A stretch of 64,000 nucleotides of DNA from Halapricum desulfuricans. GTDB taxonomy: Archaea; Halobacteriota; Halobacteria; Halobacteriales; Haloarculaceae. The stretch is from NCBI RefSeq assembly GCF_017094465.1, contig NZ_CP064791.1, forward strand, positions 992,001-1,056,000. Direction: 5' to 3'. Under the pieces are notes generated by a model. It had not been told where the DNA came from, did no database searches, and saw only the letters and a program-made list of their open reading frames with translations. A program made the translations under genes and the position numbers. The first letter of the stretch is position 1. The number at the start of each line of letters is the position of its first letter. Shown here piece after piece: positions 8,618 to 17,093 of the stretch.

Positions 8618-9583
8618 ATGTTAGACGACAATATCACTACCAGTAAGGAGATCCACAAGCGGACCGGGAAGACGTTCTACTACGCGACGAGACTGCTTCC
8701 CGAGCGGATCCGCAAGCCGACCTACGTCCTCTATGGCTTTTTCCGGATCGCCGACGAAGTCGTCGATCAGGCTGACGGGCTCCCCTCGGAGGAACAGTAC
8801 GAGCGCCTGGAGTCGCTCCGGGCGAAAGCGCTGGGGGAGCAGCGGGCGGAGGACGACGTGCTCGCGGCGTTTCAGTCGCTGCGCGAGCAGACGGAGATCC
8901 GAGACGCTGACGTGAACGCCTTCCTCGATGCGATGGAGCAGGACATCGAGACGGACCGCTACGAGACCTACGAGGACCTGGAGGCGTACATGCGCGGCTC
9001 AGCTGTCGCCGTCGGCAACATGATGCTGGACGTGATGGATCCCGACCAGAAGGAGACGGCACGACCGCACGCGGCCGCACTCGCCGAAGCGTTCCAGCTC
9101 TCGAATTTCCTCCGGGACGTGGGCGAGGACATCACCGACTACGGCCGGATCTACCTACCGCTTGAGACGCTTGAGCAGTTCGGCGCCAGTGAAGACGACA
9201 TCGTCCGGCGGCGAGCGAGCGAACCGTTCAAAGCCGCGATGCGGGCCGAGATGGCCCGCACCGAAGATCTGTACCGGGACGGCGTCGCCGGGATCCGGTA
9301 TCTACCGGACGACTGCCAGCTCGCGGTCCTGCTCTCGGCGGTCCTCTACGCCGAACATCACCGGCAGGTCCGCAGCGTGGACTTCGACACGATCCACCGG
9401 GACGCGAACCTGGGTCGCGCTCGCAAGCTCTATCTCATTGCCCGGACCTGGTGGCACTGGCGGAAACACCACGATCCGGAGACGACCTTTTACGCCGTCA
9501 GCGCCATCCCCGAGGACGCCCCGACACGGGAACACTATCCCGAATCGGTCGCCGACAACGTGATCTCGGCGAGCCACGACTGA
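8618..9583 (+). CDS. crtB: Phytoene synthase (squalene/phytoene synthase family)
   Basis: Joins two geranylgeranyl diphosphates head-to-head to form phytoene, the first committed step to C40 and C50 carotenoids such as bacterioruberin. It has 321 residues, the usual family length. The first Asp-rich diphosphate/Mg site is in RIADEVVDQAD near residue 47. The second is in LSNFLRDVGEDITDYGRIYLP, around residues 163-183. The ATG at 8618 precedes MLDDNITTSKEIHKRTGKTF, typical of haloarchaeal CrtB. No phytoene desaturase or lycopene elongase gene is beside it here, so the pathway is dispersed. Squalene synthase is a weaker alternative. Confidence 0.92.
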   Translation: MLDDNITTSKEIHKRTGKTFYYATRLLPERIRKPTYVLYGFFRIADEVVDQADGLPSEEQYERLESLRAKALGEQRAEDDVLAAFQSLREQTEIRDADVNAFLDAMEQDIETDRYETYEDLEAYMRGSAVAVGNMMLDVMDPDQKETARPHAAALAEAFQLSNFLRDVGEDITDYGRIYLPLETLEQFGASEDDIVRRRASEPFKAAMRAEMARTEDLYRDGVAGIRYLPDDCQLAVLLSAVLYAEHHRQVRSVDFDTIHRDANLGRARKLYLIARTWWHWRKHHDPETTFYAVSAIPEDAPTREHYPESVADNVISASHD

Positions 9584-9601
9584 CTGTATCGGTATCTCGC
9601 G

Positions 9602-10027
9602 CTACTCGGCGACGATCTCGTGACGGCGTTCGGCCATCTCCGATTCCTCGAAGACGAATACCCGACCGTCGACGGTCTCGAAGTCGGCGTCGATTTCGAG
9701 AGCGAACCCGTCTCGCGTGACTGTCACGCCGGGGAACACGCTCGCAGACTCGCCGTCGGCGAGCAGGACGCGGCCGACGCCGCTGTCTTCGAGGATCTCA
9801 TCGCCGGTCTTGCGGTCGTTGAGATAGACGAGGATCCCTTCGGTCCCGTCCCCATCAGTGATGAGGACATGAACGTCCATCTGGGGCGTCGTGCGATGGC
9901 TCTCGACTGTCTTCGAGGGCACACCGTGATAGAACACCTGCCGTCCGTCCAGGTATTCGACACCGATACCGCCCTCGGTGAGCTCGACCGGAAGCGTCGA
10001 CGGCGCGACCTCGCTGGCGCGATTCAT
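9602..10027 (-). CDS. DUF5796 family haloarchaeal protein
   Basis: A conserved haloarchaeal protein of 141 residues with no known function. It matches what I know of DUF5796: an N-terminal VELTEGGIGVEYLDGRQVFYHG-like beta stretch, a central DVHVLITD followed by a short ILVYLNDRKTGD strand, and a VFVFEESEMAERRHEIV end. It is predicted to be an all-beta cytosolic protein without a signal or membrane helix. The ATG at 10027 is chosen; the upstream GTG extension overlaps the promoter of the divergent shikimate kinase gene. Confidence 0.75.
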   Translation of the reverse strand: MNRASEVAPSTLPVELTEGGIGVEYLDGRQVFYHGVPSKTVESHRTTPQMDVHVLITDGDGTEGILVYLNDRKTGDEILEDSGVGRVLLADGESASVFPGVTVTRDGFALEIDADFETVDGRVFVFEESEMAERRHEIVAE

Positions 10028-10085
10028 ACGCCTGACTTTACCTTCGCCGGTCAAAAGCACCGCGCTCGGGGACGAACCAGCACCC

Positions 10086-10092
10086 ATTTATC
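10086..10092 (+). promoter_or_regulatory. TATA-like box of shikimate kinase
   Basis: TTTATCG centred about 26 nt before the ATG at 10115, consistent with a leaderless transcript covering shikimate kinase and chorismate mutase. Confidence 0.45.
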
Positions 10093-10114
10093 GGGTTCGA
10101 ACGCACCCACGACC

Positions 10115-10975
10115 ATGCACGGACAGGCACGGGCGCCGGCCGCCGGGACGGTGCTGAACGCCCTCGCGACCGGCAAGGGTTCGGCGTTCGCCATCGACGC
10201 CTACACGACTGCGACGGTCGAACTGCTCGAGGACACCGACGTGATCACCGGCGAGGTCGCCGAGGATCGCGATGCAGACACGCGACTGATCGAAACCTGC
10301 GTCGCGTACGTCCTCGACGCCCACGGCGAGGCGGCGATTTCGGGCGCACACGTCGAGACCGAGAGCGAGGTGCCGATGGCTTCCGGGCTGAAATCCTCTT
10401 CAGCGGCCGCTAACGCCACTGTCATGGCGACGCTGGATGCTCTCGACGCGACCGAGAAGATGACGCGTGAAGACGCCGCCCGACTGGGTGTCATGGCCGC
10501 GCGGGACGTCGGGGTCACAGTCACCGGCGCGTTCGACGACGCGTCGGCGTCGATGCTCGGCGGCGTCACAGTCACCGACAACGCGAGCGACGAACTGCTC
10601 GCTCGCGAGGAAGTCGACTGGGACGTGCTCGTCTGGACGCCCGACGAGCGGTCCTTCAGCGCCGACGCGGACGCCGAGCGCTGCGAACGGATCGCGCCGA
10701 TGGCCGATCTGGCGTTCGATCTCGCCAATGAGGGGGCGTACGGACGCGCGATGACCGTCAACGGACTGGCCTTTTCGGCGGCGCTTGGCTTTTCGACCGA
10801 TCCGATGGTCGAGGCGATGCCGCTGGTCGAGGGCGTCTCGCTGTCGGGGACCGGGCCGAGCGTCGTCGCGGTCGGCGACCGGGAGGCATTAGAGGACGTG
10901 CGAGAGATGTGGGACCGACGGGACGGATCAACATGGCTGACAACGACACAGACAGCAGGCACCCGGACGAGATGA
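10115..10975 (+). CDS. aroK: Archaeal shikimate kinase (GHMP kinase family)
   Basis: Phosphorylates shikimate to shikimate 3-phosphate in aromatic amino acid synthesis. Archaea use this GHMP-superfamily enzyme, unrelated to the bacterial P-loop AroK. The protein has 286 residues. It begins ARAPAAGTVLNALATGKGSAF, has the ATP-binding GHMP motif VPMASGLKSSSAAANA and the C-terminal motif LSGTGPSVVAVGD. The end TTTQTAGTRTR overlaps the chorismate mutase reading frame, and the stop codon TGA forms an ATGA overlap with an internal Met of that frame. This implies translational coupling of two enzymes of one pathway. Confidence 0.93.
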   Translation: MHGQARAPAAGTVLNALATGKGSAFAIDAYTTATVELLEDTDVITGEVAEDRDADTRLIETCVAYVLDAHGEAAISGAHVETESEVPMASGLKSSSAAANATVMATLDALDATEKMTREDAARLGVMAARDVGVTVTGAFDDASASMLGGVTVTDNASDELLAREEVDWDVLVWTPDERSFSADADAERCERIAPMADLAFDLANEGAYGRAMTVNGLAFSAALGFSTDPMVEAMPLVEGVSLSGTGPSVVAVGDREALEDVREMWDRRDGSTWLTTTQTAGTRTR

Positions 10976-11238
10976 ACCTCGCGGAGTTGCGCGAGGAGAT
11001 CGAGACGATCGATCGCGAGATCGTCGAGAAGATTGCCCAGCGCACCTACGTCGCGGACACGATCGCACAGGTCAAATCCGAGAAGGGGCTACCGACGACC
11101 GACGAACAGCAGGAGCAGGCCGTGATGGATCGCGCCGGCGACAACGCCGAGCAGTTCGACGTGGACGCGAACCTGGTGAAAGCCGTCTTCCGACTGCTGA
11201 TCGAGCTGAACAAGGTCGAGCAGCGCGAGAGTCGGTAG
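10933..11238 (+). CDS. Chorismate mutase (AroQ class)
   Basis: Converts chorismate to prephenate on the way to Phe and Tyr. It is a small all-helical AroQ protein of 101 residues from the ATG at 10933. The signature LREEIETIDREIVEKIAQR sits in helix 1, followed by YVADTIAQVKSEKGLP; the catalytic Arg and Lys positions of the family are present. The 5' end overlaps shikimate kinase by 43 nt. A second possible start is the ATG at 10972, which forms ATGA with the aroK stop. The upstream ATG adds a short acidic tail common in haloarchaeal homologues, so the choice between them is open. Confidence 0.88.
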   Translation: MADNDTDSRHPDEMNLAELREEIETIDREIVEKIAQRTYVADTIAQVKSEKGLPTTDEQQEQAVMDRAGDNAEQFDVDANLVKAVFRLLIELNKVEQRESR

Positions 11239-11254
11239 CACTGTACCCGGGGAT

Positions 11255-11647
11255 TTAGTACGACCGTACTTCGAGGCCGTCGATACGTCCGAAGTGCGTC
11301 GTGTTTCTTGTGATGACCGGCTCGTCGTTGAGAAGCGCAGTCGCAGCGATAATACAGTCTTCTCGCTCGACCCGTTCGCCGTCAGTGATTAGCTCTCCCG
11401 AAAGTGTTCCGGCTTTTCGCATCACGGTGTGGTCGGCACTCACGACGTGCTTCGTTTCCAGTATCTCGAGAATTCGCTCCCGCTTCGTCTCCGGCGTTTG
11501 CGATCGAGCGACGCCCTCGTAGAGTTCCAACACTGTCACGGAGGACAGTTTCTGTGGTCGCGCTTCTTTTTCGACGATGTTGAGCAGCCGTTTCGCGTTT
11601 TCGTCGCCCCGGAGTAAGTCGATGATGAACGATGTGTCCTGAATCAT
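11255..11647 (-). CDS. VapC-type PIN-domain toxin (ribonuclease)
   Basis: PIN-domain endoribonuclease of 130 residues, the toxin half of a type II toxin-antitoxin module; VapC toxins usually cleave tRNA or rRNA. The conserved acidic residues are visible: Asp in MIQDTSFIIDLL, Glu in TVLELYEGV, Asp in EREDCIIAATALL, and the final TRNTTHFGRI segment. The start ATG overlaps the stop of the upstream antitoxin gene as ATGA, so the toxin is translated only with the antitoxin. The RNA target cannot be predicted. Confidence 0.9.
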   Translation of the reverse strand: MIQDTSFIIDLLRGDENAKRLLNIVEKEARPQKLSSVTVLELYEGVARSQTPETKRERILEILETKHVVSADHTVMRKAGTLSGELITDGERVEREDCIIAATALLNDEPVITRNTTHFGRIDGLEVRSY

Positions 11648-11904
11648 TCCGACGCCTCGTCGTCTCCGGCTTCGTTTAACGCCGCTGTGAGGCGATCACT
11701 CCGTTCGTTGGACTTCCTTCGTCCGTCCTCGATAGCTGCCTCGAGGGCTGCCGCCTCGTCCTCGGAAAGAATGCCTGTGACCTCGTTCCACGACCGTTCC
11801 CCTGCAAGGCGCTTGACGGTTTCACTGAAGCTTTCTCCCTCCTTTTTTCGGGCTTTCAGCCGCTCGTAGGCTTCCTCGTCGAGTGAAATCGTTTTTGTCG
11901 CCAT
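11644..11904 (-). CDS. VapB-type antitoxin (ribbon-helix-helix)
   Basis: Antitoxin of 86 residues partnered with the PIN toxin that overlaps its 3' end. The N-terminus (MATKTISLDEEAYERLKARK) is a ribbon-helix-helix DNA-binding domain; the family normally represses its own operon. The acidic C-terminus is the likely toxin-binding region. The ATG at 11904 lies just below an AT-rich stretch containing TTTTTAAG near 11929-11936, a plausible TATA box. This is the only toxin-antitoxin pair identified in the window. Confidence 0.85.
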   Translation of the reverse strand: MATKTISLDEEAYERLKARKKEGESFSETVKRLAGERSWNEVTGILSEDEAAALEAAIEDGRRKSNERSDRLTAALNEAGDDEASE

Positions 11905-11985
11905 CGTAGTACACAGTACTGTATGCACACTTAAAAATCCAGTGCGGATGAGAGTTATGATCCCGTAGAACGAAACGGTTAGAAG

Positions 11986-13047
11986 ATGCTCAGTCGGTTC
12001 CAGCAACTCTCAGGCTCGGCAGTGAGTGTCGTGCTCGCCGTCCTCTTCGCGGGCGTGGTCGTCTCCGTCGTCGTCCTGGAGCCTGGGGTGATCGTCGGCG
12101 GTGACGATCCTGGCCCGTCTGTCGAGTCGGTCTCGGGGGAGACGACCGTCACTATCTCCTACACCGACGCGACCGGGGCCGCACAGACGGCCACAGTTTC
12201 GGGTGTCGATCCCACACGCACCAGCGCTGCGGACGACTGGGCGATCGTCGATCGGTCGTCGCTCCCGCCGGCACTACGGGCTGTCGACGACGGGCCTGCA
12301 CACGGCGTCGTCGGCTTCGGCGAGTGGGCCCTGGTCGGTGCCACGAAAACCGCGACTGTGCCGATCGACGGGACGACGCTGACAGTCGTCGTGCCGGCGG
12401 GACGAGATGTCGATCCGGACCGCAAAGTCGGGTTCATCGAAGCCTTTGCCGGGCCGTATTCGCTGTCGGGCGACACCGACAGCGTCGTGCTCGTCTCGGT
12501 GCCCGACACGTTCCCGAACAGGGGGCTGATGTACGCCGACGACAGGGGGTATGTCACGACTGAGTCATTTTGGGACGGCGACGCCCACAGCGTCTGGATC
12601 CACGAGTATATCCACGCACGGCAGGACTTTCGGACCGCCGACGGTATGACGTGGTTCCGTGAGGCCAGTGCCCGCTATCTGAGTCAGCGATTTATGCAGG
12701 AACAATACGAGGGTGTGACGACATCCGACGTTCACGCGGCCCTTGCCGGTCGCTCGGAGGATACGGCTGTCACGCTTGCGAATCGGACGACCTGGGACGG
12801 GACGAACGGCCACTACTACGTCGGGGCCCGACTGCTGGCGGCGGTCGACGCGGAGATCCGGGCCGCAAGCGAGGGGGATCACACGGTGGTCGACGTGTTC
12901 TGGGCGATGAACGCCGAGGACGACCCGGTTACTATCGAGCGGTTCGTCGAACTCGTCGAGCGGTGGACCGAACGCGACCAGCCGTGGATCAGGGACGCGA
13001 TTGAGGGCGACCGACCGATCCCGGAACGACACGAACGGTCTAACTGA
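11986..13047 (+). CDS. Membrane-anchored gluzincin-like zinc protease, unknown family
   Basis: A 353-residue protein with an N-terminal hydrophobic segment (VSVVLAVLFAGVVVSVVVLEP, residues 13-33) that should anchor it with the catalytic part outside the cell. A beta-rich region follows to about residue 190. The zinc motif HEYIH is at 206-210, and the third ligand is probably Glu226 in WFREASARYLS. HExxH with a Glu in a second helix beginning 'WF.E' is the arrangement of gluzincins such as M1 peptidases. The substrate is unknown. The context is solitary, between an antitoxin (divergent) and a dehydrogenase (convergent). Confidence 0.7.
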   Translation: MLSRFQQLSGSAVSVVLAVLFAGVVVSVVVLEPGVIVGGDDPGPSVESVSGETTVTISYTDATGAAQTATVSGVDPTRTSAADDWAIVDRSSLPPALRAVDDGPAHGVVGFGEWALVGATKTATVPIDGTTLTVVVPAGRDVDPDRKVGFIEAFAGPYSLSGDTDSVVLVSVPDTFPNRGLMYADDRGYVTTESFWDGDAHSVWIHEYIHARQDFRTADGMTWFREASARYLSQRFMQEQYEGVTTSDVHAALAGRSEDTAVTLANRTTWDGTNGHYYVGARLLAAVDAEIRAASEGDHTVVDVFWAMNAEDDPVTIERFVELVERWTERDQPWIRDAIEGDRPIPERHERSN

Positions 13048-13054
13048 GGGCGCG

Positions 13055-13942
13055 TTACCGCTCGACGGTCACGTCGGCGATCGATTCGAGGTACTTGAGG
13101 ACGGCCGTCATGTCCTCGTTTCCGTGTCCCATCGCGCTGGCGGCGCTGAACGATTCGCGCGCCGCGGCGGTCTGTGGGAGCTGGACGCCGACGTCGTTTG
13201 CGACCTCGTTGGCGTACCGCAGGTCCTTGAACTGCAGGTCGACCGGGAACCGCGGCTGGAAGTCACGCTCGGCGATCAGATCGCCCTTGATACGGAACAG
13301 CGGCGAGTCGACCGCGCCGGCCTCGACGACCTGTTGCATGGCTTCGAGATCCAGCCCCTGTGCGGCGCCGAACGTCAGTGCCTCCGCGTAGGCACTCATC
13401 ATATCCCCGAGCAGGAGATTGACGAACAGCTTCATCCTGGCGCCGTCACCCACGTCGCCACACCGGACGATCGGTTCGCCCATCGCGGCCAGAATCGCCT
13501 CGACGTCGTCGATAACGTCGTCGTCACCGCCGGCAAGCACCGTCAGTGTGCCCTCCTCGGCTGGACCGACCGTGCCCGAGACCGGCGCGTCGACGAACCG
13601 CGCGTTCTGTGCCTGGACAGTCTGGGCGGCCGCCTCGGTCGCTTCGGGCGTGACGGTGCTCATCTGGATGACGGTCGTCTCGGAGTCGAGGCCGATGAGC
13701 AGTCCATCCTCCCCGTCCAAGACGGCCGCCAGCGCCTCGTCGTCGGTGACCATTATCACGACGACGTCGGCTTGCTGGCCGACCGCCCGGGGCGAGTCCG
13801 CGACGTCGATCCCGGCGTCGGCGAACGGCTCTGTCGGCCCGTCGCTGCGGTTGTACACGAGCAAGTCGTGGCCGGCTTCTTCGAGGTTCCACGCCATCGG
13901 CGTCCCCATCGCGCCCAGTCCGATGAATCCGATCGTTTGCAT
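13055..13942 (-). CDS. NAD(P)-dependent beta-hydroxyacid dehydrogenase
   Basis: A 295-residue member of the 3-hydroxyisobutyrate/6-phosphogluconate dehydrogenase superfamily, which oxidises beta-hydroxyacids or reduces the matching semialdehydes. The Rossmann motif is GFIGLGAMGTPMAWNL. The substrate motif FVDAPVSGTVGPAEEGTL and the catalytic Lys in ARMKLFVNLLLGDMM are intact. NRSDG after beta 2 suggests NADP(H) may be used, since an Arg follows the strand. The precise substrate (3-hydroxyisobutyrate, glyoxylate or succinic semialdehyde) is not decidable. The ATG at 13942 is followed directly by QTIGFIG. Confidence 0.88.
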   Translation of the reverse strand: MQTIGFIGLGAMGTPMAWNLEEAGHDLLVYNRSDGPTEPFADAGIDVADSPRAVGQQADVVVIMVTDDEALAAVLDGEDGLLIGLDSETTVIQMSTVTPEATEAAAQTVQAQNARFVDAPVSGTVGPAEEGTLTVLAGGDDDVIDDVEAILAAMGEPIVRCGDVGDGARMKLFVNLLLGDMMSAYAEALTFGAAQGLDLEAMQQVVEAGAVDSPLFRIKGDLIAERDFQPRFPVDLQFKDLRYANEVANDVGVQLPQTAAARESFSAASAMGHGNEDMTAVLKYLESIADVTVER

Positions 13943-14039
13943 ATGCGCTCGTGTACTCGGCCGACACACTTGAGTGCGGTCGTTTGCTCGTGGCCCGACG
14001 CGGGAAACGTTCATCGGGGTCGGGGACGAACGGCGAGGT

Positions 14040-14498
14040 ATGAGCGACAACAGCTGGCGGGACGCACTCGCCGCCGAGCGGATGCGAGTCGATCGGGAGT
14101 TCGAAGAGCAGGTGCAGTCGTCGTCGTTCACGCGCCAGCAGTGGGGGCTGGTGATGACGGCTGTCGAATTCGACATCGACGGGCCGAGCGAGCCTGAGAC
14201 GGCCCAGTTGGTCGCCGATACGAGCAAGCTCCCGAGCGTCATGCCCCAGATCGAACAGATGGAACAGAGTGGGGGCGGTATGGGTGCACCCGCCGGTGGC
14301 GCGGGCGGTGGTGGCGGCAGCGGCGGTGGACTGCTGGGCAAGCTCGCGAGCATCCTGCCGGGCGGGGACAGTTCCGGCGGGGGGAAACGTCAGGACGAGG
14401 CGGCATCGCTCGCCCAAGAGTACGCCGAAGCGCTCCAGCAGCGTCTGGAAAAGCGCGATCGCTGGCAGGCGATCTGCGAGCAGGCTAGCGCGGAGTGA
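14040..14498 (+). CDS. DUF5799 family haloarchaeal protein
   Basis: A 152-residue haloarchaeal protein of unknown role, resembling the DUF5799 family. It opens MSDNSWRDALAAERMRVDREF and has FTRQQWGLVMTAVEFDI in the first half. A long glycine-rich linker (GGAGGGGGSGGG) separates this from a C-terminal helix (QEYAEALQQRLEKRDRW). It has no signal or membrane segment. It lies 53 nt upstream of purM in the same direction and may be cotranscribed, but a functional link to purine synthesis is not implied by sequence. Confidence 0.75.
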   Translation: MSDNSWRDALAAERMRVDREFEEQVQSSSFTRQQWGLVMTAVEFDIDGPSEPETAQLVADTSKLPSVMPQIEQMEQSGGGMGAPAGGAGGGGGSGGGLLGKLASILPGGDSSGGGKRQDEAASLAQEYAEALQQRLEKRDRWQAICEQASAE

Positions 14499-14551
14499 GC
14501 GGTCTCCGGCGAAGCGGTGTGCTTTTGCCCCGGCCGGGCGCTCACTCGGAC

Positions 14552-15535
14552 ATGAGCGACGACGACAGCGAGCAACTCACGTACGCGGCGGCCGGGGTGG
14601 ACATCGACGCCAGCGAGGCCGCAACCAAGGCACTCATCGGTGCGGCCGGGGAGTTCGAGGGGGATTACGCCGGGCTGGTAGACATCGGCGAACAATACCT
14701 GGCGCTGGCGACCGACGGCGTCGGGACGAAGCTGCTGGTCGCGGAGGCCGTCGACGATTACTCGACGGTCAGCATCGATTGCATCGCGATGAACGCCAAC
14801 GACCTGATCGCGACGGGGGTCGAGCCGGTCGCGTTCGTCGATTACCTGGCCGTCGAGACGCCCGACGAGGGGACAAGCGAGGAGATCGGTGCCGGGTTGC
14901 GTGAGGGGGCCGAACGTGCGGGGGTCGCGCTCGTCGGCGGCGAGACGGCCGTGATGCCGGACGTGATCAGGGGTCTGGACATCGCCGGGACCTGTGCCGG
15001 GCTCGCGCCGAAAGACGCCGTCTTCCCCGGCGAAGCCCAGCCGGGCGACGCGATCGTCGGGTGGCCGTCCTCGGGGATCCACTCCAACGGGCTGACGCTG
15101 GCCCGGGAGGCAGTCACGCGCGAGCACGAATACACGGATCCGTTCCCGCCGGCCCCCGAGCGGACAATCGCCGAGGAGCTGTTGACGCCGACGCGCATCT
15201 ACAGCGACGTGCTCGCTCCCCTGCGCCAGCACGACGCCCACGCCGCGGCGCACGTGACCGGCGGCGGTTGGACAAACCTCACTCGAATGGGCCCCTTCCA
15301 CTACGAGATCACGGATCCGTTCCAGCCCCAGCCGATCTTCGAGTTCGTCCAGCAGGAGGGCAACGTCGACAGCGAGGAGATGCACCGGACGTTCAATATG
15401 GGCACTGGATTTGTCGCTGCGCTGGCCGAAGCCGACGCCGAGACAGTCGTCGCCGACAGCGAGGACGCCCGGATCATCGGGCACGTCGAAGACGGTCCCG
15501 AGCGCGTTTCGATCCGGGGCCTGGATCTCGACTGA
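14552..15535 (+). CDS. purM: Phosphoribosylformylglycinamidine cyclo-ligase
   Basis: AIR synthetase, which closes the imidazole ring of FGAM with ATP to give aminoimidazole ribonucleotide in de novo purine synthesis. It has 327 residues. The N-terminal motif TYAAAGVDID is followed by ALATDGVGTKLLVA and IAMNANDLIATG, then LVGGETAVMPDV and PSSGIHSNGLTLARE, all PurM signatures. HVTGGGWTNLTRM near residue 245 corresponds to the GGG-type loop. The ATG at 14552 gives the usual N-terminus. PurF, an earlier enzyme of the pathway, is encoded at 48.2-49.7 kb. Confidence 0.97.
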   Translation: MSDDDSEQLTYAAAGVDIDASEAATKALIGAAGEFEGDYAGLVDIGEQYLALATDGVGTKLLVAEAVDDYSTVSIDCIAMNANDLIATGVEPVAFVDYLAVETPDEGTSEEIGAGLREGAERAGVALVGGETAVMPDVIRGLDIAGTCAGLAPKDAVFPGEAQPGDAIVGWPSSGIHSNGLTLAREAVTREHEYTDPFPPAPERTIAEELLTPTRIYSDVLAPLRQHDAHAAAHVTGGGWTNLTRMGPFHYEITDPFQPQPIFEFVQQEGNVDSEEMHRTFNMGTGFVAALAEADAETVVADSEDARIIGHVEDGPERVSIRGLDLD

Positions 15536-15671
15536 TAGTGACCGTTGTACGTCTGTGCCGCATCGGCTGTACCGCGGCGGTCGGACCTTACAGCGATCCG
15601 TACGAAATCAACGGAGCGAAGATATAAACGACGCTAGAGGTTTATGCGGCTGGCTCCCGTAGTGATCGAAT

Positions 15672-15720
15672 GGAGCCAACCGGCTCCGTAGTGTCACACG
15701 CGCGGGATCCCATCTCCCGC
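15672..15720 (+). repeat. Two inverted repeats upstream of hflX
   Basis: GGAGCC/GGCTCC arms at 15672-15677 and 15682-15687 with a 4-nt loop, and GCGGGA/TCCCGC arms at 15702-15707 and 15715-15720. They lie between the end of purM and the hflX TATA box. They could be a purM terminator or an hflX operator. The motif GGCTCC(C)GTAGTG also recurs as a direct repeat around 15651 and 15682. Confidence 0.4.
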
Positions 15721-15740
15721 CGTTTTCCTTTGCCTGAAAA

Positions 15741-15747
15741 TTATATA
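15741..15747 (+). promoter_or_regulatory. TATA box of hflX, supporting a GTG start
   Basis: TTATATA centred about 28 nt before the GTG at 15772. The open frame could begin at 15670, but that start precedes the promoter, so the leaderless GTG is favoured. Confidence 0.6.
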
Positions 15748-15771
15748 GCCGCGCCACCTACTTGGGGGCGA

Positions 15772-17091
15772 GTGACGGACAACACCCATCGAGAGTCAGC
15801 AGTCGTCGCCAAGCGAGTCGATTCCGGCAGTGCCGACACCGCCGAGATCACCGACCTCGCCCGTTCGGCAGGCTACGACGTCGCCGGCGAACTCACCCAG
15901 ACCCGGACAGAGGACCCGGCGTTTCACATCGGGGAGGGGAAAGCCGAACAGCTGGCCGAAGTCGTCGCCCGGACGGACGCTTCCGTGGTCGTCTTCGACA
16001 ACCAGCTTGGCCCGTATCAGACCTACAACCTCGGCAACAAGCTTCCCGAAGGCGTCCGGATCCTCGATCGGTTCCGGCTCATCCTGGAGATCTTCGGCCA
16101 GCGTGCCCAGACCCGCAAGGCCCAGCTGCAGGTCGAACTCGCCGAACTCCGGTACGAACTCCCGCGGGCGGAAGCCAAGGCCAGTCTCGCAAAGCGCGAC
16201 GAGCGCCCCGGGTTCATGGGGCTTGGCGAATACGACGAGAGTCGCGAGCAGGACATCAAAAACCAGATCGCCAACATCCGTGAAGAGCTCCAGTCGATCG
16301 AAGAGACCGAACAACATCGCCGCGAGCAGCGCCGCGAATCCGGATTCGACCTGGTGGCGCTTGCGGGCTACACCAACGCCGGCAAGTCCACACTGCTGCG
16401 CCGACTGGCAGCGGACATGGCGGTCGACGACAACGAGGACCTCCACCCCGACCTGGACCCGACCGCCGAAAGCGAGGACCGGCTGTTCACCACGCTCGGG
16501 ACGACGACCCGGCAGGCCGACCTGGATCGCCGTGACGTGCTGGTGACCGACACTGTCGGGTTCATCTCGGATCTCCCGCACTGGCTGGTCGAATCGTTCA
16601 AGTCGACGCTCGATTCGGTCTACCGCGCGGATCTCGTGCTGCTGGTCATCGATGTCAGCGAGCCCGTCGAGGAGATCCGCGAGAAACTCGTCACCAGCCA
16701 CGACACGCTCTACGAGCGCAACGAAGCTCCCATTCTCACCGTTCTGAACAAGATCGACGCCGTCGAGGACGGCGAACTCCGCGAGAAGCGCGAGGCGCTG
16801 TCGGCGCTGGCTCCGAATCCGGTGGCCGTCAGCGCCAGGGAGGGACAGAACATCGACCGGCTCCGCGAGCGGATCGACGAGGCGCTGCCGGACCTCCAGC
16901 GCGAACGGCTCGTGCTCCCGATGACCGACGACGCGATGAGTCTGGTCTCCTGGATCCACGACCACGCGAACGTCGAGGACGTCGAGTACGGCGAGCGGAT
17001 CGTCGTCGACTTCGAGGCGCGACTGTCGGTCGTCGAGCGAGCGCGTGCGAAGGCGAGCGACCTCGTCGAACCGTCGGCCGAACCGACGTGA
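15772..17091 (+). CDS. hflX: GTPase HflX
   Basis: Ribosome-associated TRAFAC GTPase; bacterial HflX splits stalled or hibernating ribosomes, and archaeal homologues bind the large subunit. It has 439 residues from the GTG at 15772. The N-terminal HflX domain has FHIGEGKAEQLAE and the GPYQTYNL motif. The linking coiled coil (QVELAELRYELPR to EETEQHRREQRR) follows. The G domain has G1 AGYTNAGKST, G3 DTVGFISDLPHWLVESF and G4 NKID. The GTG start agrees with the TATA box at 15741. The 34 extra upstream codons of the open frame lack HflX similarity. Confidence 0.93.
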   Translation: MTDNTHRESAVVAKRVDSGSADTAEITDLARSAGYDVAGELTQTRTEDPAFHIGEGKAEQLAEVVARTDASVVVFDNQLGPYQTYNLGNKLPEGVRILDRFRLILEIFGQRAQTRKAQLQVELAELRYELPRAEAKASLAKRDERPGFMGLGEYDESREQDIKNQIANIREELQSIEETEQHRREQRRESGFDLVALAGYTNAGKSTLLRRLAADMAVDDNEDLHPDLDPTAESEDRLFTTLGTTTRQADLDRRDVLVTDTVGFISDLPHWLVESFKSTLDSVYRADLVLLVIDVSEPVEEIREKLVTSHDTLYERNEAPILTVLNKIDAVEDGELREKREALSALAPNPVAVSAREGQNIDRLRERIDEALPDLQRERLVLPMTDDAMSLVSWIHDHANVEDVEYGERIVVDFEARLSVVERARAKASDLVEPSAEPT

Positions 17092-17093
17092 CG

